DNA from: Rhizobium viscosum
Lineage (GTDB): Bacteria; Pseudomonadota; Alphaproteobacteria; Rhizobiales; Rhizobiaceae
Direction of reading: 5' to 3'
Assembly: GCF_014873945.1 (NCBI RefSeq)
Contig: NZ_JADBEC010000002.1
Location: forward strand, 1,674,001 to 1,738,000
Length of the DNA stretch: 64,000 nt
Both the position numbers and the translations under genes were made by a program. Each line of letters begins with the position of its first letter. Within the stretch, counting starts at the first letter, position 1. The notes under the pieces are model-generated. The model made no database searches. It saw only the letters and a list, made by a program, of their open reading frames with translations, and was not told the DNA's origin. Below, piece after piece: positions 9,348-18,134 of the stretch.

Positions 9348-9773
9348 TTCCCTGCCTCATTGAGCTTCACGAAAAGTCGGGTTCGATCGTCGCTGCGCTT
9401 TTTGCCAGAATTAGTGCTTGAAACTTCAGGCTGTGCCGACGGCGTTTGCATGACGTGCTTGTCTCTCTAGCCTCTTGGCTTGTCAACCGCTGAAGCATCG
9501 TCTTTTCGCCGAACAGACGTCATTCGAATCTCCGCCCCTGGGCTGCGCCATGTTGTGGGGGAGCGAACCCTTGGCACGCCGTGTATAGCAGGCACCAGCG
9601 AGCTACACTTGAAGAGGCTCATCTTGTGTTCAAAACGGCGCAATAAACTAGACTCTCTCCAGTTCATTACGATAAAACCGCCGCACATAAGACCGTGAAG
9701 CCTACGCTTACGAGCGCTTTTGCAGACGTGGATGAGCAACGCGGCAACGCAATCAAAACTTCGAGTTGTCAAA
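9348..9773. other. Divergent intergenic region between rfbB and the aminotransferase
   Basis: This stretch of about 425 bases lies between two divergently read sugar genes and should carry both promoters. Short open frames are present, but none shows a recognisable domain or a good ribosome site. I see no repeat or palindrome long enough to call an operator. Confidence 0.4.
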
Positions 9774-10880
9774 ATGAAACGAAATATATTCGTCACTAAG
9801 CCGACATTGCCTCCTTTAGAGGAGTTTATTCCCTATCTCGAACAGATTTGGGAGAACAAGATTCTGACCAACGGTGGGCCATTCCACCAGCAGCTCGAAG
9901 ATGAACTCTGCCGTTATCTGGGTGTGGAGCACATCTGCCTTTTTACAAATGGCACGATTGCATTGGTCACAGCGCTCCAGGCCTTGCGTGTTACAGGCGA
10001 AGTCATCACGACGCCGTATTCATTTGTAGCGACGTCGCATTCGCTGTTGTGGAACGGGATTAAGCCGATTTTCGCGGATATCTGCGCAAACACGCTCAAT
10101 CTGGATCCCGCGAAGATCGAAGCCGCAATAACCCCACAGACGACCGCAATCATGCCGGTGCATTGCTATGGTCACCCGTGCGATGTGGATGCGATTCAGA
10201 AGATTGCAGATAACTACAATCTCAAAGTCATTTACGACGCCGCACACGCCTTTGGCGTCCAGGATGAAGACGGAAGTGTGCTCAGGCATGGCGACCTTTC
10301 CGTACTGAGCTTTCACGCAACCAAGGTGTTCAATACGTTCGAGGGGGGTGCGATTATATGCCCCGATGCCAAGACAAAACTGCGGATAGATCAGCTCAAG
10401 AACTTTGGGCATGTTGGTGAAGTCAATGTCGCTGCCCCCGGCATTAACGGAAAGATGAGCGAGTTCAACGCTGCGCTCGGACTGTTGCAGCTAAAGCATC
10501 TCGATGAAGCATTCTCTCGACGCGAGAGAATTGATGCAGCTTACCGAGAGCGCCTGCAGGGCGTGCGTGGCATACATTGCCTGCAGGGGAGCGGGGAGAA
10601 GATCGCAAATTACGCTTACTTCCCGATCCTTGTTAAGGCAGATTATCCGATCAGCCGCGATGAGCTTAACCAGCGTCTGAAAGATACGGGGATCAATCCA
10701 AGACGGTATTTCTATCCGCCGATTTCGGAGTTTCCGATGTATCGCGGCTTGGCGTCGTCCCATCGCGAGAACCTCCCAATTGCTTTCGAGGCATCGAGAC
10801 AGGTTTTGTGCCTTCCGCTCTATCCCGATCTTGAAATCGAGGTCGTTGACGAAGTTTGCCGCTTGATTGCTGGGCAATGA
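9774..10880 (+). CDS. DegT/DnrJ/EryC1/StrS PLP-dependent sugar aminotransferase
   Basis: A 368-residue fold-type I aminotransferase that puts an amino group on an NDP-keto-deoxysugar. The PLP lysine sits in SFHATKVFNTFEGGA near residue 184. The segments LFTNGTIALVTAL (phosphate-binding) and IYDAAHAFG (cofactor Asp) are typical. The FdtB/VioA-like subgroup that uses dTDP-4-keto-6-deoxyhexoses fits the neighbouring rfbB. I start at the ATG at 9774 (MKRNIFVTKP). An earlier in-frame ATG at 9720 would add 18 residues unlike the family. WbqC and two glycosidase-like genes follow on the same strand, the first after 43 bases. Confidence 0.88.
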   Translation: MKRNIFVTKPTLPPLEEFIPYLEQIWENKILTNGGPFHQQLEDELCRYLGVEHICLFTNGTIALVTALQALRVTGEVITTPYSFVATSHSLLWNGIKPIFADICANTLNLDPAKIEAAITPQTTAIMPVHCYGHPCDVDAIQKIADNYNLKVIYDAAHAFGVQDEDGSVLRHGDLSVLSFHATKVFNTFEGGAIICPDAKTKLRIDQLKNFGHVGEVNVAAPGINGKMSEFNAALGLLQLKHLDEAFSRRERIDAAYRERLQGVRGIHCLQGSGEKIANYAYFPILVKADYPISRDELNQRLKDTGINPRRYFYPPISEFPMYRGLASSHRENLPIAFEASRQVLCLPLYPDLEIEVVDEVCRLIAGQ

Positions 10881-10923
10881 AGACGATGGTTGCAACTGGT
10901 AGAGGTCAGAGGGGTCGGCGAAC

Positions 10924-11622
10924 ATGAAGCTAGGCATCATGCAGCCCTACTTTCTGCCATACATCGGCTATTATCAGCTCATCGCGGCGGTCGACACTTT
11001 CATCATCTATGACAATATCAAATATACCAAGAAGGGCTGGATTAATCGGAACCGCTTTTTGCGCAACAACACCGATGCCGTGTTTTCAATTCCACTGAAG
11101 AAGGCTTCGGACTCCACTTTTGTCGTGCAGCGTGAACTAGCGGATGATTTCGATCGTGGCGCCATGCTCAACCAATTCAAAGGAGCGTACCGAAACGCTC
11201 CCTATTTCAGAGAGACATGGCCGCTGATCGAGCATATCGTGCAGCATCCAGAGAACAATCTTTTCCTATATATCAAGCACTCGATAGCTGAGACATGCGC
11301 TCATCTCGGGATAGAAACCGATATTCGCGTTTCCTCCGAGATTGACGTTGATCATGGTTTAAAGGCGCAAGATAAGGTGATCGCGCTGTGTCGGTCCGTC
11401 GGTGCAGATGAGTACATAAACGCCATCGGTGGCTTGGAGCTTTACGACAAGGGAGAATTCCGAGCACACGGGGTTGATCTGAAGTTCATCAAGGCGAAGC
11501 CCTTTGAATACAGTCAGTTTGGCGCACCGTTCGTGCCCTGGCTTTCCATTGTCGATGTTCTGATGTTCAACCAGCGCGATGCGGTGCGTTCTTGCATCAC
11601 ATCCAATTATGAATTGGGCTGA
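10924..11622 (+). CDS. WbqC-family protein
   Basis: A 232-residue member of the WbqC-like family found in O-antigen and exopolysaccharide loci beside PLP sugar aminotransferases. The family opening MQPYFLPYIGYYQLI is present. So is the conserved basic patch YTKKGWINRNR near residue 40. The biochemical role of the family is not settled; acyl or amide modification of an aminosugar has been suggested from gene context. No membrane segment or signal peptide is seen. It lies 43 bases after the aminotransferase and two bases before the next gene, so the four genes 9774-13550 look like one operon. Confidence 0.85.
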   Translation: MKLGIMQPYFLPYIGYYQLIAAVDTFIIYDNIKYTKKGWINRNRFLRNNTDAVFSIPLKKASDSTFVVQRELADDFDRGAMLNQFKGAYRNAPYFRETWPLIEHIVQHPENNLFLYIKHSIAETCAHLGIETDIRVSSEIDVDHGLKAQDKVIALCRSVGADEYINAIGGLELYDKGEFRAHGVDLKFIKAKPFEYSQFGAPFVPWLSIVDVLMFNQRDAVRSCITSNYELG

Positions 11623-11624
11623 CT

Positions 11625-12587
11625 ATGTTTTCTTGGAAGAAGCTCGGCAGAGTGTTTATCCCGCAGCAGGTAGAGGGACGCCCTTGGCTAAAGGAGTTCG
11701 CACAAGCTCCGTCCGTTTTGGTAAGGGATGACGCGGTGCGCGTTTACTTCTCGTGCCGCCCGCCGGCCGACAGCAATGGTCAGTATGTTAGCTACTCGGC
11801 GTGGGTCGATCTTGATCGGACTGATTTATTTAAGATTTTGAAGGTTGCCGAGAAACCGATGCTAGCGCTCGGCAATCTTGGCGAGTTCGATGAATTTGGA
11901 ACTTATCCCGTCTCCGTCGTCGATGATGGAAACGAAGTGCGTGCTTACTATGCGGGTTGGACCCGATGCGAATCAGTGCCATTCAACGTCGCAATAGGCT
12001 GTGCGATCAGTCGTGACGGGGGCTCATACTTCGAAAAGATTGGGCCGGGTCCGGTCCTGGGCTATTCACCGGAAGAGCCTTTTGTCTTGAGCGGTCCAAA
12101 GGTGCGTCGCTTTAACGGCGGGTGGCAGCTGTTCTATATTGCAGGGCGAAAATGGAAGCTGGTCGATGGCCGTGCAGAACCGGTCTACAAGATCCGGATG
12201 GCAACGTCGTCGGACGGCATACACTGGCGTAAGGTCAATCGCGATCTGATCGCAAGCCGTATAGAAGAAGATGAAGCGCAGGCTAGTCCGGATGTCTTCT
12301 ATGCCAACGGAAAATATCACATGTTCTTTTGCTACCGTTACAGTAGCAATTACCGCGGAAAGGCCAACGGATACCGGATCGGCTATGCGTCAAGCCCAGA
12401 CATGTTTAATTGGGTTCGGGATGATTCCAAAGTCGGCATCGACGTTTCGACAGAAGGCTGGGACGCGGAAATGATCAGCTATCCGCACGTCTTTGAACTG
12501 GATGGGAAGATTTACATGGCCTATCTAGGCGACCAGGTGGGCCGCTATGGATTCGGCCTCGCAGTTCTCGAGGGAGCATTGGATTAG
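11625..12587 (+). CDS. Glycosidase-like five-bladed beta-propeller protein, copy 1
   Basis: A 320-residue protein that resembles GH43/GH32-type beta-propeller 'glycosylase-like' proteins of polysaccharide loci. Repeated blade-like elements are visible: VRVYFSCRPPADSNGQYVSY, YAGWTRCESVPFNVAIGCA, YKIRMATSSDGIHWRKV, ASPDVFYANGKYHMFFCYRY and AEMISYPHVFELDGKIYMAY. No signal peptide is present, so it should stay in the cytosol, unlike secreted glycosidases. It starts two bases after the WbqC-family stop and is followed three bases later by a homologue. The reaction is unknown; phosphorylase, hydrolase or transferase are all possible. Confidence 0.6.
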   Translation: MFSWKKLGRVFIPQQVEGRPWLKEFAQAPSVLVRDDAVRVYFSCRPPADSNGQYVSYSAWVDLDRTDLFKILKVAEKPMLALGNLGEFDEFGTYPVSVVDDGNEVRAYYAGWTRCESVPFNVAIGCAISRDGGSYFEKIGPGPVLGYSPEEPFVLSGPKVRRFNGGWQLFYIAGRKWKLVDGRAEPVYKIRMATSSDGIHWRKVNRDLIASRIEEDEAQASPDVFYANGKYHMFFCYRYSSNYRGKANGYRIGYASSPDMFNWVRDDSKVGIDVSTEGWDAEMISYPHVFELDGKIYMAYLGDQVGRYGFGLAVLEGALD

Positions 12588-12590
12588 GCT

Positions 12591-13550
12591 ATGAGGTGGC
12601 GGAAGCTCGGTAAGATATTCGACCCAACGCAACACACGTTGCCGAACGGCTGCAAGCAGTTCGCGCAGTCTCCTCAGGCCCTCGGGTTTGACGATTTCGT
12701 ACGCATCTATTTTTCCACGCGCTCCATCGATCCCTCGAATGGAAAGTATCTCAGCCATATAGCGTTCATCGATATCCGAAAGGATTTTAGCGACATCTTG
12801 CGGGTATCCGACCGCACCGTGATTCCGCTCGGTGACTTGGGTTGTTTTGACGAGCATGGGATATTCCCGATCAATGTGCTGCGCCATGACGGCCAGATTT
12901 ACGGCTACACTTGCGGTTGGAGCCGTCGGGTTTCAGTTTCAGTGGAAACGGGCATCGGCCTAGCTATCAGTACCGACGATGGTTTGACTTTCGAGCGGGT
13001 GGGGGCGGGCCCGGTAATGGGCGCCTCCGTTCACGAGCCGTGTTTGGTTGGTGACGCCTTCGTAAAGATAATCGATGGCGTGTTTCACATGTGGTACATC
13101 TTCGGTACTGGCTGGAGAAAATACGCCGTCGACGCTGCTCCAGACCGGACCTACAAGATTGGTCACGCCACGTCGCTGGATGGTGTGCAGTGGAGTAGAG
13201 AGGAGGCGTGTCAGATCGTGTCTGACAGGTTGGGTCCAGACGAAAGCCAGGCATTGCCGACGGTCGTTACCATCGGCACACGTCACCATATGTTCTTTTG
13301 CTACCGCGAGGCCTTCGACTTCCGAACCGGAAGTGGGCGAGGATACAGGATCGGCCACGCTTGGTCGGACGATCTGAAAAACTGGGAGCGCGACGACGAA
13401 AACCCGCTACTGGAGCACTCGCCGGGTGAGTGGGATAGCGACATGCAATGTTACCCTCATGTGTTCACGTGTGAGGGCAGGGTGTACATGCTATACAATG
13501 GCAATGAATTTGGACGGCATGGTTTCGGGTTGGCCGAGCTTGAGGTGTGA
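12591..13550 (+). CDS. Glycosidase-like five-bladed beta-propeller protein, copy 2
   Basis: A 319-residue paralogue of the preceding gene that aligns along its full length. Shared blocks include WRKLGKIFDP at the start, LGDLGCFDEHG, YKIGHATSLDGVQW, DESQALPTV, HHMFFCYR, GYRIGHAWS and CYPHVF near the end. The acidic residues of DESQALP and SDMQCYPH are kept in both copies and are candidate catalytic or metal ligands. It too lacks a signal peptide. The pair probably arose by tandem duplication and may act on two linkages or as a heterodimer. It is last in its operon; insertion-sequence debris begins just downstream. Confidence 0.6.
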   Translation: MRWRKLGKIFDPTQHTLPNGCKQFAQSPQALGFDDFVRIYFSTRSIDPSNGKYLSHIAFIDIRKDFSDILRVSDRTVIPLGDLGCFDEHGIFPINVLRHDGQIYGYTCGWSRRVSVSVETGIGLAISTDDGLTFERVGAGPVMGASVHEPCLVGDAFVKIIDGVFHMWYIFGTGWRKYAVDAAPDRTYKIGHATSLDGVQWSREEACQIVSDRLGPDESQALPTVVTIGTRHHMFFCYREAFDFRTGSGRGYRIGHAWSDDLKNWERDDENPLLEHSPGEWDSDMQCYPHVFTCEGRVYMLYNGNEFGRHGFGLAELEV

Positions 13551-13710
13551 CGGGTGAGCTGAGGCTGGTGCGGCCAGATATTTGCCGGCTTCATCGCTTC
13601 ATCTGTAAGACCGTATGTCCGTCTTCGTGGCTGAGGTGACTCGCCCTACACTGGTCTTCCGAGGGTTGCTCGGACAGACCGAGCCGATCCTTATCACGGG
13701 AGGACGAGCC

Positions 13711-13775
13711 GTGGCAGATTATAGAGAAGCTTTTATAGGAATCGATGTCGGCAAACTGAAGAACGCGATCGCTGT
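13711..13775 (+). pseudogene. 5' fragment of an IS110-family transposase
   Basis: From the GTG at 13711, with AGGACGAG just upstream, the reading VADYREAFIGIDVGKLKNAI is the usual N-terminus of IS110-family transposases, including the first RuvC-like aspartate in GIDVGK. The homology stops after 21-22 codons at 13775, exactly where an IS3 terminal repeat begins. The preceding 100 or so bases are likely the left end of the same IS110 element. It is inactive. Confidence 0.7.
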
Positions 13776-14231
13776 TGACCTGCCATGGAACTTTCATCCA
13801 GCGGTGACTAGAGCTCCGGCGGTTTTGAATACGCCAAGTGGCGCTGGGTGCGCAACCGGCGGAAACGCGAAGCTTTCATCTTGCGCAGCGTTGGAGCCGG
13901 TTGCGGCGATGGTTCCGGCATAGTCTGCCGGGGTCTGATATCCGAGCGATGAGTGCGGCCGGAAATGGTTATAATCGTCCGCCCATTCAGCGATGGCGCT
14001 GCGGGCATGATCGAGGCCAAAGAACAGGCTCTCGTTGAGCAGTTCATCGCGCATCCGACCGTTGAAACTCTCGACATAGCCGTTTTGCATCGGCTTTCCT
14101 GGCGCGATGTAGTGCCACTCCACCTTATGATCCTTCGACCAGGCGAGGATGGCATTCGACGTTAGTTCGGTGCCGTTGTCGGAAACGATCATCCCCGGTT
14201 TGCCGCGCCGCTCGATCAGCGTTGTCAGTTT
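13776..14231 (-). mobile_element. 3' fragment of an IS3-family element
   Basis: This is the terminal third of an IS3-type insertion sequence in reverse orientation. The terminal repeat TGACCTGCCATGGAACTTTC starts at 13776. The frame on the minus strand (to about 14235, stop near 13794) encodes the C-terminal half of the OrfB integrase: [20 protein letters not shown] with the second catalytic Asp, then [17 protein letters not shown] with the catalytic Glu, and the [13 protein letters not shown] ending typical of the family. The N-terminal half and OrfA are missing. It cuts the IS110 fragment on its left and is itself cut near 14232 by the sequence that leads into the ISL3 element. Confidence 0.8.
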
Positions 14232-14275
14232 GTCAATCGGCGTCCAAAATTCACCCCTTATCGGCGTCCAATTTT

Positions 14276-15927
14276 GGCTCTGACTCATTTTTGATGCAGT
14301 CGTAACGATGCTGCGTTGCTGGTTTCCACAAAGGAATCAGCATGATGAGCACGAAGCTCTGCGCTTCTGATTTGGTCCCGGCTGGCTTCATTGCTGAACG
14401 CATTACGCGCGTCGGCGATGAGACCTGCATCCTGCTTTCCCGAACCAACGCAACGGCGGCTTGTCCAGCGTGCGGACGAATGTCTCGAACGGTCCGAAGT
14501 CGCTATTGCCGCCAGGTCGCGGACCTTCCCCTATCAGGAAGGCGCGTCAGGCTTCTCGTGCGCACTCGCAGGTTCGCTTGTGATGCCGTGCTCTGTGGGA
14601 GACAGATATTCGCCGAGCGGTTCGGCGACGTACTGCCGCCATATGCTAGACGAACTGGACGCCTCGAGCATGTTGTTCATCACTTGGCACTCGCGCTTGG
14701 CGGACGCCCGGCCGCCCGTTTTGCCCAACGTCTGATGCTACCCGTCAGCAACGACACTCTGCTGCGCGTCATCCGCAGGCAAGGCCTTCCGTCGTCAGCC
14801 CCACCCGCGGTGATTGGCATCGATGATTGGGCCTGGCGTCGCAATCATCGCTACGGCACGATCGTGTGTGATCTGGAACGGCGGAGGCCGGTCAGTCTGC
14901 TGCCAGACCGCGAGCCAGCGACTGCGGAGGCTTGGCTGCGGCAGAACCCCCAAATCCAAATCGTTGCCCGCGACCGTGGCGGCGCTTACGGGCTGGCGGC
15001 CGCAAGGGCATTGCCTGATGCCGTGCAGGTCGCTGATCGATGGCACTTGATGGAGAACGCCAGCCGTGCATTCCTGGAGGCGGTCCGCAAATCGATGCGG
15101 CAAATCCGCAAGACGCTCGGCGCAACGCGCGTCGATCCGAAGCTGCTGACTGCGGCCGAACGCCTTCAATACGAAGGCTATCTCAGACGGGAACAGGCCA
15201 ACGTGGCCATCATGGCGCTATCCAAGGACGGCATGACGATCAAGGAAATCGTGCGCCGCACTGGTCATAGCCGCGGCTTGGTCCGCCAGGTGCTTAGAGG
15301 GCAACGAAACGATGTCTTTCGGTCCCGAGAAAGTTCGCTGGAAATGTATCTGGAATGGCTCGACGCACAATGGGCTGCCGGCAGCCGGAACGGCACTGAA
15401 CTATGGCGGCGTATGAGAACACAGGGCTTTCGCGGTTCGCGCCGAGTCGTGAGTGAATGGGCCACACGGCGGAAGCGGGCCGACAAGGCGGACGCGGATA
15501 CATTGACCCGCACTCCCTCCGCCAGGACGATTGCTCGCCTCTTAACAACCAATAGAGACAACCTGACGAAATCCGAAACTCTCACCATCGCCGCGATCGA
15601 AAGCGGCGTCCCGCTACTCATTGCGGCTCGCGATATCATTACCGACTTCCATGTGATGGTTCGGCGCAAAATGGAAAGCCAGCTCGTGCCGTGGATCGAC
15701 CGCGCCCGAGACAGTCTAGTCGCCTCCTTTGGCAACGGCGTAGTGAAAGACATTAAGGCGGTTCGAGCGGCGATCGTCTCACCATGGTCCAATGGGCAGA
15801 CCGAAGGGCAGATCACCAAGCTCAAGCTGGTGAAACGCCAAATGTACGGACGCGGAAAGCTCGATCTTCTTCAAGCCCGGCTGATCGGTGCGACATGAAA
15901 GTAATGCACCAAATCTGCGTCAGAGCC
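14276..15927 (+). mobile_element. Complete ISL3-family insertion sequence (about 1.65 kb)
   Basis: One transposase gene is bounded by imperfect inverted repeats. The left end reads GGCTCTGACTCATTTTTGATG from 14276. The right end, read on the other strand from 15927, is GGCTCTGACGCAGATTTGGTG. They agree at 17 of 21 positions, and GGCTCT is the usual ISL3 terminus. The similarity continues outside these points: TCGGCGTCCAATTTT at 14261-14275 pairs with the inverse of 15928-15942. The element borders might therefore lie further out. I see no clear 8-base target duplication. The element ends 22 bases past the stop of the GT-C gene and leaves that gene whole. Confidence 0.85.
14342..15898 (+). CDS. 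ISL3-family transposase
   Basis: A 518-residue transposase of full family length. The N-terminal zinc-binding motif is CPACGRMSRTVRSRYCRQVA near residue 38. The catalytic core includes IGIDDWAWRRNHRYGTIVCD (first Asp) and VQVADRWHLMENAS. The C-terminus has SPWSNGQTEGQITKLKLVKR with the catalytic Glu and ends RQMYGRGKLDLLQARL. All are standard for ISL3/IS1165-like enzymes. The frame is uninterrupted, so it is probably functional. A second ATG three bases downstream is an equally good start. Confidence 0.93.
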   Translation: MMSTKLCASDLVPAGFIAERITRVGDETCILLSRTNATAACPACGRMSRTVRSRYCRQVADLPLSGRRVRLLVRTRRFACDAVLCGRQIFAERFGDVLPPYARRTGRLEHVVHHLALALGGRPAARFAQRLMLPVSNDTLLRVIRRQGLPSSAPPAVIGIDDWAWRRNHRYGTIVCDLERRRPVSLLPDREPATAEAWLRQNPQIQIVARDRGGAYGLAAARALPDAVQVADRWHLMENASRAFLEAVRKSMRQIRKTLGATRVDPKLLTAAERLQYEGYLRREQANVAIMALSKDGMTIKEIVRRTGHSRGLVRQVLRGQRNDVFRSRESSLEMYLEWLDAQWAAGSRNGTELWRRMRTQGFRGSRRVVSEWATRRKRADKADADTLTRTPSARTIARLLTTNRDNLTKSETLTIAAIESGVPLLIAARDIITDFHVMVRRKMESQLVPWIDRARDSLVASFGNGVVKDIKAVRAAIVSPWSNGQTEGQITKLKLVKRQMYGRGKLDLLQARLIGAT

Positions 15928-15949
15928 AAATTTGCACGCCGGAACACAG

Positions 15950-17683
15950 CTAGCCTCTTTTCCAGATCTCAATTCGTTGATTGGCATATGGAAATGTGGT
16001 GGCGCCGCAAAGTCTGAGGCCCGCGGGAGAATTCATCAGCTTCTCAGGTATCGGAGGCATCTCGCCCCGACCCTCATCATTCAAGACAACCACGGATGGT
16101 TGGTCCAGAATATCGGGACGGCGATCGATTACAAAGTTTGCCTGTTCTGCGTTGTTGAGCCATGGTGTGGCTACAGGGAACGTGTCCATGGCGAGTGCTA
16201 CTCCAGGGATATTGTAAAGCCCCCAAAAAACAGTCCCCGGGGCGACATCACATTTTTCGACAGCGAGATTTACCTCTTGAAGAAATTTCGCTGTGTCTTC
16301 ATCGACTTTGATATTGCCTAGATTGGGAAGTGGAACGGATTTGCTCTGATTTCTCAATGGTTTGGCCATGTGATATGGCCGGTCTCCGCTTGTGACTATC
16401 TGAAGAGATAGCGTTGCTATGAATACGAGAGTCATTGCGGCCATCGCGTTCCTATCTGCTTCTCCGGGATAGGAGGCTACCGCAAGCAATGCCGCAACCG
16501 TCGCCCAAGGAGACAACGTGACGACCACTTGCGTAAACAGTGCATTTCCTGTTCCCATCGCAACCGAATAGGGAAGTAAGATCAGTCCGCAGAACAATGC
16601 GGCCGCCGTTAGGTCCCTGCACCAAACGGAAAACGCTGCGATCAAGGTTATAAGGAACATGGAGAATACAGCACATGGAGGGGACAGTGCAGCCCCATTG
16701 CTCCAGCCTCCTATGAAATGTCGTCCCCAAAATAATACAGCGACGAGCCCGACTACCGCCATCTTCAGGAATATTGCTCGTCCGGTTATGGTGTAGGCTG
16801 CGCACAAGACGACGGGGATGGCAAAGGTTATTAGGCTGGTGCTGAAATATTGCCAAAACTGCAGAGCATATCGAATTAGCCTCACCGAAATAGCTTCAGA
16901 CTGAACAATTCGAAATAATGCTAGTCCTTCTGATAATGCATGCTGTGCGACGCCAAATGTCGTATTTGCCCACATCAAAATGGCAACAAAACAAAGCGCG
17001 GTCAGCGTCATGATTAGGCTAATTGCGATCGACCGTAAAAAGGAACGCTCAAAGAAACCAAGCCACACCAATAGAATCGCAAAGGTGGATACGCCGGACG
17101 AGGCCTTGCAGACGACCTCTACGCCGATTGCGCAACCTGCTAAGGAATAGACGGCAACGCGCTCTACTGTCCGCAGTGAGCAGTGGCAGCCTATGAGAAA
17201 GAGGCCAGTCGCAGAGTATGCCGCTGCCGATGCTAGCAAATTGTAGTTGGGGGACAGATTTATTGTCGTGGCGTAAAATAGTGAACCGACTACCGCACTA
17301 GCGATGACGATCGATATTGAGAGTCTATCGCGCTCGATTAGCCCCATCTTCACGCACGAGAAATAACTTCCCACCGAGAGCAGTGTTGCGCTTGAGATAA
17401 GTATGATAAGTCCGGCAGCGCGAAAAGAATATATGCTTCCAGTGATGTGCCATATTAGTGACATAACCCAATGCTGGGCGCTAATGTAATACATTGATGG
17501 GTCGGCATTTTTTGCTAAAAGTATATAATAAGCTTCGTCAGTGATTTCGAATCCGCGATCCAGCATCCAGATGCAGTAAAATGAAACTGCGATAGCACAA
17601 AATACGGTACCCGCGCATAATAAGCCTCGAACTTGAGGGCGGCGCTTAGGTAGTGCTGGCGTGATTTTAGTTGTCGACCGCAT
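15950..17683 (-). CDS. GT-C-type membrane glycosyltransferase (Gtr cassette)
   Basis: A 577-residue integral membrane protein with about eleven to twelve hydrophobic segments and a soluble C-terminal part of about 130 residues. The first loop after TM1 has FEITDEAYYILLAKNADP, the acidic Asp-Glu motif typical of GT-C enzymes that use polyprenyl-phosphate sugars in the periplasm. It sits six bases after the GtrA flippase gene. The likely role is periplasmic transfer of a lipid-carried sugar to lipopolysaccharide or another surface glycan. A homologue lies at 21584-23443 with the same layout. It is last in a six-gene operon, and an ISL3 element abuts its 3' end. Confidence 0.75.
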   Translation of the reverse strand: MRSTTKITPALPKRRPQVRGLLCAGTVFCAIAVSFYCIWMLDRGFEITDEAYYILLAKNADPSMYYISAQHWVMSLIWHITGSIYSFRAAGLIILISSATLLSVGSYFSCVKMGLIERDRLSISIVIASAVVGSLFYATTINLSPNYNLLASAAAYSATGLFLIGCHCSLRTVERVAVYSLAGCAIGVEVVCKASSGVSTFAILLVWLGFFERSFLRSIAISLIMTLTALCFVAILMWANTTFGVAQHALSEGLALFRIVQSEAISVRLIRYALQFWQYFSTSLITFAIPVVLCAAYTITGRAIFLKMAVVGLVAVLFWGRHFIGGWSNGAALSPPCAVFSMFLITLIAAFSVWCRDLTAAALFCGLILLPYSVAMGTGNALFTQVVVTLSPWATVAALLAVASYPGEADRNAMAAMTLVFIATLSLQIVTSGDRPYHMAKPLRNQSKSVPLPNLGNIKVDEDTAKFLQEVNLAVEKCDVAPGTVFWGLYNIPGVALAMDTFPVATPWLNNAEQANFVIDRRPDILDQPSVVVLNDEGRGEMPPIPEKLMNSPAGLRLCGATTFPYANQRIEIWKRG

Positions 17684-17689
17684 TAAAGC

Positions 17690-18109
17690 TTACTCGTCAA
17701 TTTGGGATAGGCGTGATGCGCGCATAGACCAGTACTTTGCAGCGAGAAAATTCCCCACGACAATCAATGGCATCAGCAGCAACTGAGCATGAAATGGATC
17801 GAACTCAAGCACCTCCACAAAGTAGCGTAGTGCCAACGCATTGATAGTGACGGAGACCATTCCCGATAAAAAGAACTTCGCAAAACGCACATTGAAACTG
17901 AAGGTCGTCTCAGCTTTGAATACCCAGACGAAATTCAGCACGTAAGAAAATATCACTCCGATGATCCAGGCGGATGCGAGCGCGACCAGATAACTGGTCG
18001 CCCCCGATTGCAGCAATCCCGTAAAGACAACGAACGTCAGGACAAAATTTGCCATCCCAACGATCGTGAACTTTGTCGCTTGCTCGCCTAGTTTTCTATC
18101 TAAAGGCAT
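17690..18109 (-). CDS. GtrA-family membrane flippase
   Basis: A 139-residue protein with four membrane segments and the GtrA family opening FTIVGMANFVLTFVVF, then SYVLNFVWVFKAE between TM2 and TM3. GtrA proteins are thought to flip undecaprenyl-phosphate-linked sugars across the inner membrane. I start at the ATG at 18109 (MPLDRKLGEQ). A TTG at 18154 would extend the protein by 15 residues and overlap the upstream methyltransferase. Its place between a GtrB-like GT2 module and a GT-C enzyme supports a complete Gtr-type system. Confidence 0.88.
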   Translation of the reverse strand: MPLDRKLGEQATKFTIVGMANFVLTFVVFTGLLQSGATSYLVALASAWIIGVIFSYVLNFVWVFKAETTFSFNVRFAKFFLSGMVSVTINALALRYFVEVLEFDPFHAQLLLMPLIVVGNFLAAKYWSMRASRLSQIDE

Positions 18110-18134
18110 AGGAATTTCTTTGAGCGCACAAAGC

